In this document: piece after piece, positions 1 through 12,100 of the stretch | Numbering within the stretch: position 1 is the first letter of the stretch | Layout: each line of letters starts with the position of its first letter | NCBI RefSeq assembly: GCF_933775445.1 | Contig: NC_065876.1 | Location: forward strand, 22,816,001-22,880,000 | DNA: 64,000 bases | Direction of reading: 5' to 3' | From: Argentina anserina | Lineage: Eukaryota; Streptophyta; Magnoliopsida; Rosales; Rosaceae | Program-made: the position numbers and the translations under genes | Notes under the pieces: generated by a model | What the model was told of the DNA's origin: nothing | The model's input: the letters and a program-made list of their open reading frames with translations, nothing else | The model's database searches: none

Positions 1-2160
1 CAATTTACTTATATGCGGCCTATTTGGCAGACCAACAAGTATGTTTTTCTTAAAGTTGCTGCTTTTGAAGATATATATATAAATTATCGGGCGCTATTAG
101 CCTTTTTCATGTCTTCTTTTCCGGCCTTTCTTATAACGCCGATGAGACCAAAGAGGGATATGATTCCCCTCTTGGTCGACGTTTTTCGTGTGACGGTCCT
201 GGGGGAGTCACGTTATTATTTAAAAATGAAAATATCGATTTCGTGTGGTCGCCTGAGTGCACCGCTGTTTTGGGTGAGATCATGAGAATCGCCGATATGT
301 ATCGATTATTTTGTGACCATATACATCACAACCTTCTAATTCCGGTTACATACTTGAATAGTTTCAATTATTTGAAACCTATACAACCCTCGTTTCTTAT
401 GGATGCGTCGCCATCGCGACTGTTATTTGAATGTTTGAGTTTTCTTAAACTCATGTCTATAAACGATAATCTCAAGGTCTACGTACTCATCTATTTGAGT
501 TGATTCATTACTCTGATGCAGCACTATTTGCTGACAAAAAGATCCCAAAAATAACGAATTCTATGGGACACACTTAAAAGTGATTTAATGAACGTCTATG
601 ACGTTGTATTATCAGAGTTGACATTGATGCATACTCCACATCAAAGAAACGCATGCCATTTTTGGCACCTGTATCTATTTCTTGAGGGAATTTTTGAGAT
701 GGAAACGTAACATTCTTTCATTCTCAAGTAAGCACATTTTTGAGCCTCAGGCTAAGGCTCCGCCCAATCCGATATGCAAGATTTTGTTGCTACAGACTTT
801 TGATTAGTCAATCTATTTTGACTATGTCTTCTGCTTACTATTTTTCAAGTATGATGTTGGCATTGCCATGTTTCTTGTTCGACTTTAGCTTAAGTCGTCC
901 ATTGGAATTGGAAGCTTGTTTGTGTTGTATTAAATATTGGCATATTCTATAAAATTTCTCGTATTTCTTGTTTACAAGATTGACTCGTGAGAATTTTATT
1001 TGCCTTGGCTTAGCATGTATGGTCAACGTTTGCAACTCACGTGGTTTTTAAATTGGCCGCTTTTGGGTTACATGGGACCCCAATAGCACTATATTGTGAT
1101 TTTGGACCTTAAAATTTGGAAAACGGACATCGGAACGTCAAAATTGACGTCGTTTTTTCCGGTTACTGTTCCGGCATTTCCGGAACGTTTTCCGGCGTAT
1201 TCGCCGCCTTCCGACCATTTTCCGGCGTTTCCGGCACCGCCATCCGGTTCCGGACGGTGTTCCCTGTCGGACTTGAAGTTACGGCCTCCATACCGGCCAA
1301 CTCCGGCCGCCGCCGGCCAGTTTTCCGGCGCTCGGTGCCGCCGGCTTCCGACGAGTTTTTCCGACGATTTTTTTTCCGTCGTTTCTTGTCATGTAATCCG
1401 CATATTTCAGCAGTTCTTGCTGCCAAGTTTTCTCAGTCCAAATTTCACCCGGTTTTGAGTTATATTGACATGGTTTTCCAGTTAATTTTCCGGTTTTCTC
1501 CAAGTCGTTTCATAGCTCAAATGATTTTATTATTATTGGTGACCACCCGCACCAATTGGATGGTTTTTACCACCCAAATTGTTTGGTATTCAACTGCTCC
1601 AATACCATGTTTTTCCAACTCTTGAGTTGAAGAATGTAGTTCTATTGCCATGTGATACATTCGATGGGATTGTCATTTGTTTCAATCCCCTCTCTTACAA
1701 TATATCCTACGGCGTATTGTGTAGAGAAGTTCACTGCGTTGTTGACTCTCTTAATCTTCATTTTGAGAATGTCCCGCCGTGAAATCGAGTGTCTTGCTAA
1801 TTGCGTAACCACCCACACTGTCCTACGGCGCAGGTAGTTGTTTTACGGATCTCGTGCGGAGATTGTGTTGTATATCTTCGTGCCTTGCTAAGTTTTAAAG
1901 GCCATTCATGCCAATGATGGATTTTCATCTTGATATTTGTGTTAAGAATGGAGAGGAATAAATCTGTCTGATTTCATTGACAGTATCTTTTTCAAGCTTC
2001 GACAGGAGCTTTGTTAGCTTGCAGACATAGTTTTGCTTGCCTGCAGCAGTAGTTTATGTAACTCAAGATTCTTTGAATCATGGGTTCGGTTTTACTGTCT
2101 TCTCGGTTTTAATATGATCATTTTTGGTCATTTTGAACAAGATATGATGATTCGAGTTCT
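1..2160 (+). mobile_element. Decayed 5' part of a Copia-type element, mostly unreadable
   Basis: No long open frame or recognisable domain is visible. The stretch leads directly into Copia integrase remnants on the same strand and is probably the decayed gag-side part of that element. Positions about 1155-1390 are a low-complexity tract built on the motif TTCCGGC; its long open frames in several phases come from composition and are not evidence of a protein. The 5' LTR would lie outside the window. Assignment is by continuity only. Confidence 0.4.
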
Positions 2161-5100
2161 TTGAAATTCACATTGGAGGACCACCTCACCCATGCTCCAC
2201 ACGGTGAGGTCAAGCCTATCCGTGCCATGCACGGTGAGGTCGAGCCTATCCGTGCCATGCACGGTGAGGCCGAGCCTGCCTATTTCGGCGGCTCCATGGC
2301 ATTAAGGCCGTCGGTGGCGGCATCCCCTCCTTCACAGGAGCTTGTGATGCCTCCCGTGTCTTCTAATGCCTCCATGACAATCTCTGATGCCAATCGCTCA
2401 TTTTGCAAAGCTTGTTCTTTTGCTAGATTTCAAGGAAGTCCTTATTTGCTAATGCTCCAACCGAGAACATTCCATTCTTACGAAGTGTTTAAGGTGACAT
2501 TAGTGGACCCTATCCAACCGAATGCGGACATTTTTCGGTATTTTTATGGTATAGGTTAAGAGCATCGACGTGTTGGTCACACGTCGCTTTGCTTTCCACA
2601 AGAAACGCTGCATTCGCTAAAGTTTTTAGCTATGATCATCATCCTAAGGGCTCACCACCCTTCCTATCCTCTCAAATCTATTTGATTGGATATCGTTGGA
2701 GAGTTCACCTCCACGACTTTGATGATTTCGTTTTGCTTATCTACTGGGATCGTCGTTGAACATATTATTCTTTATGTTCATTCACTGCACGATCTAGCAG
2801 AGCTCGGACTTGGTTATGGGTACTAACCTGCCAATTTTTGCATGGAGATATGTAATGATGTTGCATGCAGCGACACTTATTCGTTTCAGACCCACAACTT
2901 GCCAAGCATTTAGTGCGTACCAGATGGTCACTGGATACGGTCCCAACGTTCTTTTCACTAACGCCTATTTGGTTAAAGTTATTTATGTGCCTCTATTGTA
3001 GCTATCTCAATGGGTCTACTTGAAATGATTAAGTATTCTGGTTGGTTATGATTTATGAATCACCAACACTTGTCCGCTATTTCCAATCTACAACCGTTGA
3101 TCTCTATCCTGCGATATTAGCAGACGGCTACTTTGATGAGACATACTTCCCGTCGTTAGGGGGAGATATGGAATGCTCCCATTCTGGTTTTAACGCCAGG
3201 AATTGACGTGGTGTGGCACTATGTCTCATTAAGATCCCACACTACTCAAAGTGAGAAAATGTGCAAGGCATTATCGACCTCCAGAAAGTCAAAGATTCGA
3301 TGCTCAATGACTCTACCGATATTGCAAAAGTGACGAGATCGCATATAAATGCTGTGATGTGCCGGTAAGGTTGGAACTCTCAGAATATGAGAGAATTTCA
3401 TATGACCTGGTCCTAGCACCGTTGGCACCATCCCTGACAGTGGGAAGGAAGCCGGCGATGGCACCATCGTACGCTGTGGTGTTGTCGGCGCCCGTGGCAT
3501 TGCACCACAAAACAAGGGCGGCAAACGCAAAGATGGACTAGTAAGGGTCATAGCTTCGGTCTTGGCTCCTGCCTAGATGAGGGGGAGACCATTATTCTCT
3601 AGAATCAAAACTAGAAAGAAGCGAAGTGCGTAGGCACAAGTATTTCGCCCATCATCAAGAGATATTCTCTAAACATGCGTATCAACTAAGTTTATGTGGG
3701 ACGCTACAGACTCCTTTTGTTGATGTTAGAGAAGAATAGAAATCTCACGAATTGATCGTATACAGCGCGCGCATGTGTTTAATGTATTGATCTCCCATGA
3801 TTGATTATGTATTCGCTTATGCTCTTATTCCGTTGTAAAGCATCAACGATGAGCAACTTGACCGAAGTGGAAAGAATCAATACAGGCTGAACTAGACTTG
3901 TTATGTTGGTCGTTGTTTGTAAGTGTAATGAGAAAGATGAAGTCATGCAATATATGCAGGACTTATGGCGCAAAGATTGTCTCATTATCCTAGTATTGAG
4001 TACGATGAGTTATATTCTCTCGTTATGGACATAATTGCTTTCCGCTACTTGATCAGTAGTAGTGTCCATGAAAACTGATTTGCAGCATATGATAGTGGTC
4101 ATAGAATATCTGTAAAGGGATCTTGACGCAGATATGAGAGTGCCCGAGGGACTTTAAATGCCTTCAGACCACGGAGAGCTTATGTAATCAGATTGCGACG
4201 TTCGAGAGAATGTAGTTCAATCGGTTGCAAGAACTCATACCCATATGTGTTCATATGAAGCTAATTCTTGATTCTATATTCCATCTAAGTATAGATGATG
4301 AAGAGATTCAATGAGCTATACATTCATACATGCTAGTGTTGTTGGGACACTATTGCTTTCATTATGACGTGATTAACTATGCGCCTATGCATTGTCATTG
4401 GACTTGCATTGCTTCTTTGACATGGGTTTAGTTCTACACTTAGTGAACCAACACAAATCCTATCCACACCAACGCCGCCAGCAGCTCCAGCAACATCAAC
4501 ATACGCCTTGGTGTATCAGTCGACACTAGTAGCGTAGAGGATGCGTACGGTTCCATCTTGGACCAAAATCAGTCCTTCATTGGTCCATTCCCCCATTCTT
4601 TTCGCGAAAAACACATTAAATGTGACAAATCAGAATCTGTCCAGTTTCGTAGGTCAACTTCAACGATTCCTACATGACAGCTCGCTTGATGAAATATGGT
4701 GAAATTGGTACCGTTGGAAAGGTCTATGTGTCTACTTTCCAGGGACACTAACCATTCGTTCATAGCTATCATATTGAGTGAGTTATGGCCGTTTTAGCAA
4801 AGTAGGACAGTCCTGTCCGGAAATTTGCAAGTCAGTCAACTTCGACAGAGCATTGTGAACTGCTCCGATCGGATGAGGTTGTGAACCTTATGTCACTGGA
4901 ACGCCACGGGTGTCTACTTTTCAGAACATTTTACGGTTCGCTGATACCTATTTTGACGAAGAAGTTATGGCCGTTTAAGTAAGTGAAGGTTATTCTACCC
5001 GAGAATCTGATTTTCATTGCAAACTCTTGTTTTGAGTTGTTATGCAATCTTGTTTCCTAAGATCTAAGTTTGGCTAAGTATAGCATGGATGATCTAAGGA

Positions 5101-5403
5101 TGTGTGGCTAGATTAATGATTAATCATTAGCCCAAGACTACGTTTGAGAAGCATGTAATGAATGTTGTGTACGTTGTTCTTTGTACTCCATGATTATGAC
5201 ACTAATCAGGGGGAGTTGTTTCGTAGACTTCAGGGGGAGTCTACCTCACATGATGCTATCAAATGTAGACGGTGCGTTGTGCTCTTTTTCCCTTCGATCA
5301 AGCTTTTGTTTTTAACCAAGAGGTTTTTATTTTGCTTGACAAGGTTTTTACCGAGGCAACGATGTGTGCACCATGCAACCTAGGCATGCGACACAAGGGG
5401 GAG
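2161..5403 (+). pseudogene. Decayed Copia polyprotein (integrase to reverse transcriptase)
   Basis: Broken pieces of a Ty1/Copia polyprotein can be read in order. A GAG-pre-integrase/integrase border begins near 2400 with CKACSFARF. An integrase piece follows near 2810-3000, with HAATLIRFRPT and the expected GY-P and L-ltd later in order. A linker near 3050-3170 reads YFDETYFPSLGGD. Between 3950 and 4400 are reverse-transcriptase-like scraps in shifting frames. Many stops and frameshifts are present, so no function is possible. A polypurine-like CAAGGGGGAG lies just before 5404. The order matches Copia elements (integrase before RT). I cannot assign a lineage. Confidence 0.7.
2200..2279 (+). 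repeat. 30-bp tandem repeat, about 2.7 copies
   Basis: The unit starts CACGGTGAGGTC and ends CCGTGCCATG. Units begin at 2200, 2230 and 2260; the third is incomplete. Because 30 is a multiple of three it stays open and reads as repeated HGEVEPIRAM. It sits in the decayed Copia coding region just before the integrase remnant. Confidence 0.85.
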
Positions 5404-5604
5404 TGTTCCGGGAGAATTATTATTCTACCCTTGTGTGTGTCTTAGCCTAATAGGTTTCCTGTTATGAGATAGATTAGCATCTTCGTAATAGATTATGACT
5501 CCAAATCCTACGGAATTGTGGTTTTGTAATGCCTATATATAGGCCCCCATATCATTCAATAATACACAATTATTTCATCTTGAAACATAAAATAGATTTT
5601 ACCA
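5404..5604 (+). mobile_element. 3' LTR of the decayed Copia element
   Basis: The LTR begins TGTTCCGGGAG directly after a purine-rich CAAGGGGGAG, a standard polypurine-tract/LTR border. It contains a TATA-like CTATATATAGG at about 5532-5542 and probably ends at TTACCA near 5604. The partner LTR is outside the window, so the right border is approximate. The LTR ends only tens of bases before the presumed PNO1 leader. Confidence 0.65.
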
Positions 5605-5639
5605 ACTAACCGTGAAATATAAAAGCACCCGAAAACCCT

Positions 5640-6329
5640 GAGAGTTGAACCCTTTAGGATTCGCGCAGCTGCCTCCTTCTCTCTTTCGGCCTCCTTCCCA
5701 CTCAGAGGCTCTCCTCTTCTCAGAGTTTAAGGTCTTCTATCCCTCCGCCCATTACATTCAGGTACGACTAAACTACAAATCCTCTGAATTCCTTATCCTA
5801 GTTCTTCGATTTTGTCAAATTTGTTTTTGCTGGTATTTGTATCTCATCTTACAAACTCCATATGCTTCACTCAACCTCACACCCCAATATATTTCATGTA
5901 CCCACTCATTTACGTCACCTAGTAATCCGTATAGAGATGTTAATTCGTGTTTTTATTATATTTTTCGGGTGATTTTGCTTTTCGTTTTAGTTTGTAAGGT
6001 TGTGCTGTTCAAGTATTATTGATTCGAATCGCATCTAACTGTTGATTAAATTGGTATTGATATTGTGATTCTAGAAAGCTATATCTGTCCTCGTCAAATG
6101 AACTGTGCAATAAGTATTTATTGATAGGATGCTTGACTTACAGAATGATTTTCGTTGTTTTTTCGGGAATATGTGCAATTTTCTTGGCTCTTGCTTGAAT
6201 TACAGAAGTATTTTCATAGTTTTTTTTCTGAGTTTTTAGCTGTTAAGCATCCTTGTGAAGTCGTGATTCTATGGTGAGATGTTAAAGTTTCAGATGGTCC
6301 TGATTAAGTTTCTTTTCTATTCTTTGAAG
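5640..6329 (+). promoter_or_regulatory. Putative PNO1 5' leader exon and 5' UTR intron
   Basis: A pyrimidine-rich stretch from about 5640 ends in a good donor, ATTCAG|GTACGAC, with the cut after 5761. Acceptors are TTTGAAG (cut after 6329) or TTTCAG (cut after 6293). Splicing to 6330 brings the leader close to the PNO1 ATG at 6353 without an upstream ATG. The 6293 acceptor would place an out-of-frame ATG first. The exon pair is inferred from splice signals only. Confidence 0.45.
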
Positions 6330-6352
6330 TGTCAAAGTCGGTGCACTTTAAG

Positions 6353-7027
6353 ATGCAGTCCAGTGAAGGTCCTAGTTCCATGGAAGTCGAGGCAATTGCA
6401 AATGGAGCCGGTTCAGCTTCTGGGACATTGCCACCAATGCCGAGATTCAAGGCATTAAAGGCTCATGAGATGTCTGATGGGCAAGTTCAGTTGAGGAGGG
6501 TCTCTGTTCCACCACATCGTTACACACCACTGAAGAAAGCATGGATGGAATTGTACACCCCAATTTATGAGCAGATGAAGATAGACATCCGTATGAATCT
6601 GAAGGGCCGCAAAGTGGAGTTGAAGACCAGACGTGACACACCTGACATTAGTCATCTCCAGAAGTGTGCGGACTTTGTTCAGGCCTTCATGCTGGGATTT
6701 GATGTCATAGACGCCATTGCCCTTCTGCGGTTGGATGAGCTTTATGTGGAGTCCTTTGAGATCAAGGATGTCAAAACACTTAGAGGTGAGCACTTGTCTC
6801 GTGCTATAGGCAGGCTGTCAGGGAAAGGAGGTAGAACAAAATTCGCGATTGAGAATGCGACAAAGACTAGGATTGTGATAGCAGACACAAAGATCCACAT
6901 ATTGGGATCTTTTGCAAACATAAAGGTCGCCAGAGACTCTCTTTGCAACCTTATCCTAGGATCCCCTGCTGCTAAAGTGTATTCAAAACTAAGAGCTGTT
7001 ACTGCTAGATTGGCAGAAAGGTTTTAG
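6353..7027 (+). CDS. PNO1: RNA-binding protein PNO1 (partner of NOB1; DIM2/RRP20 family)
   Basis: This single-exon frame encodes about 224 residues. PNO1/Dim2 is a nucleolar and cytoplasmic KH protein that binds the 3' end of 18S pre-rRNA, recruits the dimethylase Dim1 and controls cleavage by the NOB1 nuclease during 40S maturation. The first ~45 residues are variable and acidic. The conserved block begins near LRRVSVPPHRYTPLKKAW. The C-terminal KH domain (about residues 145-205) carries the GKGG loop (157-160), the block IENATKTRIVIAD, and HILGSF; the protein ends in the conserved AVTARLAERF. Length and order fit the family. I chose the ATG at 6353 because the open frame upstream to 6329 starts with GTG and probably lies at a splice border. 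Nothing in the frame looks broken. A Copia LTR lies upstream and a foldback element downstream. Confidence 0.93.
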   Translation: MQSSEGPSSMEVEAIANGAGSASGTLPPMPRFKALKAHEMSDGQVQLRRVSVPPHRYTPLKKAWMELYTPIYEQMKIDIRMNLKGRKVELKTRRDTPDISHLQKCADFVQAFMLGFDVIDAIALLRLDELYVESFEIKDVKTLRGEHLSRAIGRLSGKGGRTKFAIENATKTRIVIADTKIHILGSFANIKVARDSLCNLILGSPAAKVYSKLRAVTARLAERF

Positions 7028-7756
7028 ATTGGGGATGAGTATGCATTTGTGTTGTGCATTTTTATTGTCCATTTATAATTTCTAGTATTCTTAAGATGAG
7101 TATTGCGGGACAACAGAATGAAAGAGTTTTAGGAGATTTTTGTTCCTTCAGAAGAAATGACATCTTGTAAGATTTCTTACTGCTGGAAGCTTTTTGTTAA
7201 AACTACATTTGGTTAAATCTGCATTTTGTTTGACTGAGAAGTTATATTGGGTATTTGAGATGGTTAACTTGTTCTGGGAAACTCTAGAATTCTCCATTAC
7301 TGTGCCCTTGGTTCTGGCAGGCCAGTGTTTTATGATTGGTGAATTTGGCAATAGATTTGATGTTAAACTGGTGTGGTGGTTTTAACATTTATCCCGGGTG
7401 AATTACTCTTTTTTAACTTTTATATTGTAGATTTGATGTAAAACTCACTGATTGAATGCTTTGGTCAAGTCTAACAGAATCTTGGCTACCCATTTCTCAG
7501 CTTAAGTTTTACTTTTGCCGTAGCTTTGGTTGGACGCATCAAGATAAAGTTTGTAGTTTTGTACTGAAGGATGAGCATTTCAGAGCGTTAATAGACTGAC
7601 AACCTCTTGTATACTCGAATTAGCATTCTTGAATATGCCCAAAAGAAAAGTAGTTTTTACCAAGTTAATTGTACAGTAAATCCGTTTGAGAATTGAGATT
7701 GCTTTGTTGCAAATTTATGTGATGAAAACAGGTGAAAAGTAGGAAAATTTATTTAA
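7028..7756. other. PNO1 3' region, no further gene seen
   Basis: This is AT-rich DNA after the PNO1 stop. It probably contains the 3' UTR and polyadenylation region in its first few hundred bases. Short open frames on both strands show no family resemblance. No terminal repeat or other element was recognised before the foldback element. Confidence 0.6.
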
Positions 7757-8893
7757 ACAGTACCTCAACCATCGGTCATTCTAACCTTTAGTATCTCACA
7801 TTTAGAAACTATTACATATTCACATTTGTATCTCAAGTCTCCATCTTAACCCAATTTTGGTTCCTTTCGTCATCTAACACCGTTAGTGGCTCCATTTTTC
7901 ACACCAATTTTTAAGGGCATGTTGTCACTTTATTATCCTCCGATTTCAACTTCTATTAAAAAAGAGGTTGATTAATATATATAATTTCATAACAAAATAA
8001 ATTAACATTTTTTTTTTGCTTTTAAAACATTTAAATGCCTATGATAGAGCTTTTGAGCATTTTTATTGTAACCAATGTTCTAAATATCGGATATATCGGT
8101 AATATTTAGAATCCGATACGATATTCTCATATTGGTTGAAGTTATCGGTTAACGGTCAAATATTGATCAAACTCCGATTTATCGAGTCAAAATCAGATTG
8201 ACCCAATTTTTTAAATAAAAAAAATCTTTTTTTTTCTTCTCTTTTTTTAAATATTTTTATTTGTTTTTCATTACATATATATAATTATTATCTATATTTA
8301 ATTTTTATTAAAATGACATCGTTTAGAGAAATATAGCCCATGTAACTAATGAAATATGAGGATCAAGATAAGAAGGATGATATTCATAGAGTTTGAGTTT
8401 GAATTCAATGATAAGAGAGTTTATGATGAATTTTGAGCTCAACCAATCATTTTTAGACATATTGTTTTATTATTTGGTGCTGTTGCATATATTATATTGT
8501 CAAAAGATTAAACTATTTTTATTTTCTTAGTTTATTAAGTACCGATTGAATTATAAATTTATAAATATTATAAGTTTAATTAAAAATAAGCAAATCCAAT
8601 AAACCCCGATATATCATTTTATCCCTCAACTGATACGATGCCGATAAGATTACCCTTCAACAGCTAACTAGCTTGTTTGTAATAGTTATTCTAAATAAAT
8701 GATGTTAATTTATTTTGTTATGAAATGAAGTGACGAAAATGCTTTTGAAAATTAGTGTGAGATGAAGCCACTAACGGTATTAGTTGACGGAAGGAACCAA
8801 AACATAGGCTAACATAAAGACTTGAGGTATTGATGTGATAGTTTCCAAATATAAGATACTAAATGTTAGAATGATTTATAGTTGAGATACGTT
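7757..8893. mobile_element. Foldback DNA element with ~250-bp terminal inverted repeats
   Basis: The left arm (about 7757-8025) and right arm (about 8690-8893) are imperfect reverse complements. Shared blocks include GTAYCTCAAC at the tips, TCATTCTAAC, TTGGTTCCTT, CCGTTAGTGGC and ATAACAAAATAAATTAACAT. No coding capacity is visible, so it is a non-autonomous, MITE-like element, perhaps Mutator-like. A target duplication was not clear; GAAAAT occurs on both outer flanks but is too short to rely on. The centre is filled by another repeat at about 8075-8660. Confidence 0.75.
8075..8660. repeat. Nested AT-rich 'TATCGG' dispersed repeat
   Basis: This sequence sits between the arms of the foldback element. 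It starts with TTCTAAATATCGGATATATC, ends near ACCCCGATATATCATTTT and has many ATATCGG-type motifs. A related sequence lies at 57738-58632 in the opposite orientation and shares TTCTAAATATCGG at its edge. No coding sequence is seen. Family unknown; probably a non-autonomous element. Confidence 0.55.
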
Positions 8894-9027
8894 TAGCGAA
8901 AATCTCCGTAATAAATATTAACCGGAGGAGGCCAAAAAATTTGACCCACAAGAAGGTGAATTAGTTGTGGGTCCGATCCATAAACCCCAAGAAAGCGGGA
9001 CTACGTTTTTGGGGCGGGGGTTCGTTT

Positions 9028-9066
9028 GAAGAAGAAGAAGAAGAAGAAGAAGAAGAAGAAGAAGAA
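9028..9066 (+). repeat. (GAA)13 microsatellite in the hydrolase leader
   Basis: About 13 consecutive GAA units lie roughly 75 bases before the ATG of the dienelactone hydrolase, in its probable 5' UTR. Length is likely to vary between individuals. Confidence 0.9.
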
Positions 9067-9141
9067 ATATCTACAACTAAATTCCCCCAGCTGAGTTCAT
9101 TTCAGTTGATATGTCTGTGTGAGCTTCGAAGCAAAATAAAG

Positions 9142-12100
9142 ATGGGGCTACACTCACTTTCGACTTCTGCTTCCTTAAGCTTCTGGAACTTGTTTCTCAA
9201 TCCCAGAAACCCAACTCTTCACCAATTTGGGTTCCTCTCAACAACTTTTGCTTCTCCTCTGCGCACCTCTTCAGTAAGTTCAATTTCTTCATTCTTTACT
9301 CTTATAACAAATGCACTTATCAACGCTTAGGCTCCTGTGATAATTTAGAATAAGATATACATGTACCCCTTTCTGAGTTATGTCTCAGACTTGTTTTCTC
9401 TAGTTAGAATATGGTGGATTTCCTTTTTCCGTAGCAATAAGGATGGTACTAAAGCATTTACTTTGAGATGGGAAATCAGTTTTCAATAATGGTTCTTTCC
9501 AATCAGTTGCATATATAACTAAATATTGATGTAAGGATCCAGTTGCCACTCTTTGTTGTGAAAGTTCTAGTCTTTAGTGACATTGGCATTGCCAATCTAT
9601 TGGTCTTTTAGGCAGTAGTTCAAAGCACAACCCTGACTGGTTGATGGATTTGGTCAAGTTCATACAGGATAAAAAATGATATAGGCTGATGAGATTGGTG
9701 ACCTCTCACCAAAGTATGCATTGTTAGATCATGAATCAGAATATCGTGTTTCTTTAGGGTTTGTGTTTTACCTGGGATCTCTTGCACTACAGCATAGAGT
9801 ACTGATAAGTTTCTTGATGTACTGTGCTGAATCAGAAGCCTATCATGATTCCTTCCTTTTTTTTGTTTTTGAAAAGCAAACGTGCATGTTAGAAGTATGA
9901 TCCAAATGCACTACTGTATATACCTTTCATTCTTCCACTCCATTACAGACCCAAATGCATCTGTTAAAAGACATTTACGTACATTCTTGTTCTTCAGATC
10001 TAATGAATGAGTAGTTTTGATAAGAAAATAGGGTTGAGGTTATGAACCGTGACTGGAGACAGTTGTACTGGATTCCTATGATCTAAGATGCAAGGAGTAT
10101 ATCATACATGTAGTTACATTTGGTTCATTTTTAGATACCATTAAAGTAGAAGATGTCACAACTCTCAGGTAATCTCTTAAAACATAAAATAAGAGACTCT
10201 TGGTTCATTTTAGATGCATGGTTTCTAAATAGAAGAAGACGGTTTAGGAGATGACCTGAGAGTTGTGAGTTGTGAGTTGTGATATCACCCAGGTTTTGTA
10301 TTGTTTTTGGTGAAAGGAGCAGAATTTATGTATCATAACTTGAAATGGAGTAACAACCACTGTTTTGTGTTGTTTGATCTTGGAAGCGTTTAAGTCTATC
10401 TGTACTTCGAAAAAAACTGATCTGGTGTCTGTTAGTCTCTCGTCGTATGCTATGCAGCTATTTATTCAACCTCAATGTATAATAAAATTGTTAACGTAAT
10501 AAGTAGTGATGAAATTCTCGTCAGCCTCAGAGTGAGGTGCCCGTTAATACATAGAGAAATTCTTCTTTTACAGTGAAAAGTTGATGACTTACAAAGGAGC
10601 TCAAATAGTTTACCTTTTGCAATGCTTTCCCAAGTATATAATATTATGATTCTTGTTAACGTCTACCTTGACTATTTTCTATTTATCATTAATATGACCG
10701 TCTTTAACAACTTCCTTGCCAATCCTGTGCTGCTATTGAAGTTTTTTATGGTAATTTGTCAAGGAAGCCATTCAAAACCAAATTTGATACAGATCATATG
10801 TTTCCATTCCTGTATATACCCAAAAAATTAGAAAAGCAATTGTTTTTCTTTTCCTAATTACGCTGGTACCTAGAAAAAATGCTTTCTAAACACTTCCTCT
10901 TGGCTCTATGCTTCTGCTCTGCTATTTGTCCCCACCTCCCTTCCTACTGCCACCATTACACATATATAGGACTCTAACTGAATAGTGTTGTAATTTGAGA
11001 AAATGAGAAACAGATTCTTTTTATTCTATTGTCGTTGCGTATTGGGGTTTCTCCAGTATTTCTTTAGTTTTTTAGGTTTCCTTACAATCTTAGAGATGAT
11101 TACAATGACGCATCTCACACAAGTCTGCTTTATATTAGTTATACTGTGTACCTGTCCAATAATGTGTACTGATAAATTGATAGATTCTGTTTGTATCATA
11201 TAGTTTCTGACTGGCAAACAAAATTGTACTTGTTTTTTTTTTTGGTCTGAACAGAATTGTACTTGTGATAATGGCAAAAAGTCTTATCTTTGTCTCATTA
11301 ACTTGAACTTTTTATTTTCTTGTTCATAAAGAAGTACTACTACCTTGACTGTAGAGCTCAGTTTATGTCCAGAGAGCATGCAAAATTGGTCGTCAAAGAT
11401 CAGTATGCGGAAGAGTCAGTTGTAGCTTACTAAAAGTGGAAGAGGACATAAATGATGAGTCATGCGAACTAGTCAGTGGAATTGAACTTTCAGTTGGCGA
11501 GGGTGAAGATAGCATCAATGCTCATCTCTTCAAAGCAGTGAAAAATAATAATGGAACTGGTATATTGCTCTTGTCTGATATCTTTGGGTTTGAAGATTCA
11601 TCCACAAGAGAGTTTGCGTACCGTGTTGCTTGAAATGGTTATAAGTATGTTGCTTCACCTTGAGCTAGTACATTTTAATGATTGCATATATCAGTTTCTT
11701 TCTTGTGGCAAGGGATTGTTTATTCAAATATTATTAATTAATTATTACTGACTGGTTCTGTAAATTTCGCTTATAACAGCATTTGGTGTTTACAGAACTT
11801 TTGTATATTCCACATAATTACTCTCCATTTCTTAAAAAATTGCAGTGTGTTACTTCCAGACCTATTTCGTGGAGATCCATGGACAAAGCACAAACCAAAG
11901 ACTTTGTTTGATGAATGGATTGTGAAACAAGAACCTCAGAGGATTGCAAAAGATATTGCCACATCGACAAAGTGGATGGTGGACGAATTTTTGGCTATAG
12001 GAATCTCAAAGAAGCTTGGTTTGGTTGGTTTTTGCTTTGGTGGTGGCAAAGTAATTGATGAGCTAGCCAGGGACCAGGGTGCTTATTTTGGTATTGGGGT

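Noticed and set aside
1096..1625. Open frames of 120-169 codons
   Set aside because: Low-complexity TTCCGGC tract gives open frames in several phases without domain similarity.
2161..2559. 132-codon open frame as a novel gene
   Set aside because: Its second half reads as the Copia GAG-pre-integrase/integrase border in broken frames, and the first half is a 30-bp tandem repeat.
8965..9330. Hydrolase start at an upstream ATG (8965)
   Set aside because: That frame begins before a GAA microsatellite and encodes a poly-Glu run; the ATG at 9142 opens a transit-peptide-like N-terminus and splices in phase.
11631..11633. The TGA at a Cys position could be read as selenocysteine
   Set aside because: Land plants lack the selenocysteine insertion machinery, so a nonsense change or sequence error is the likely reading.
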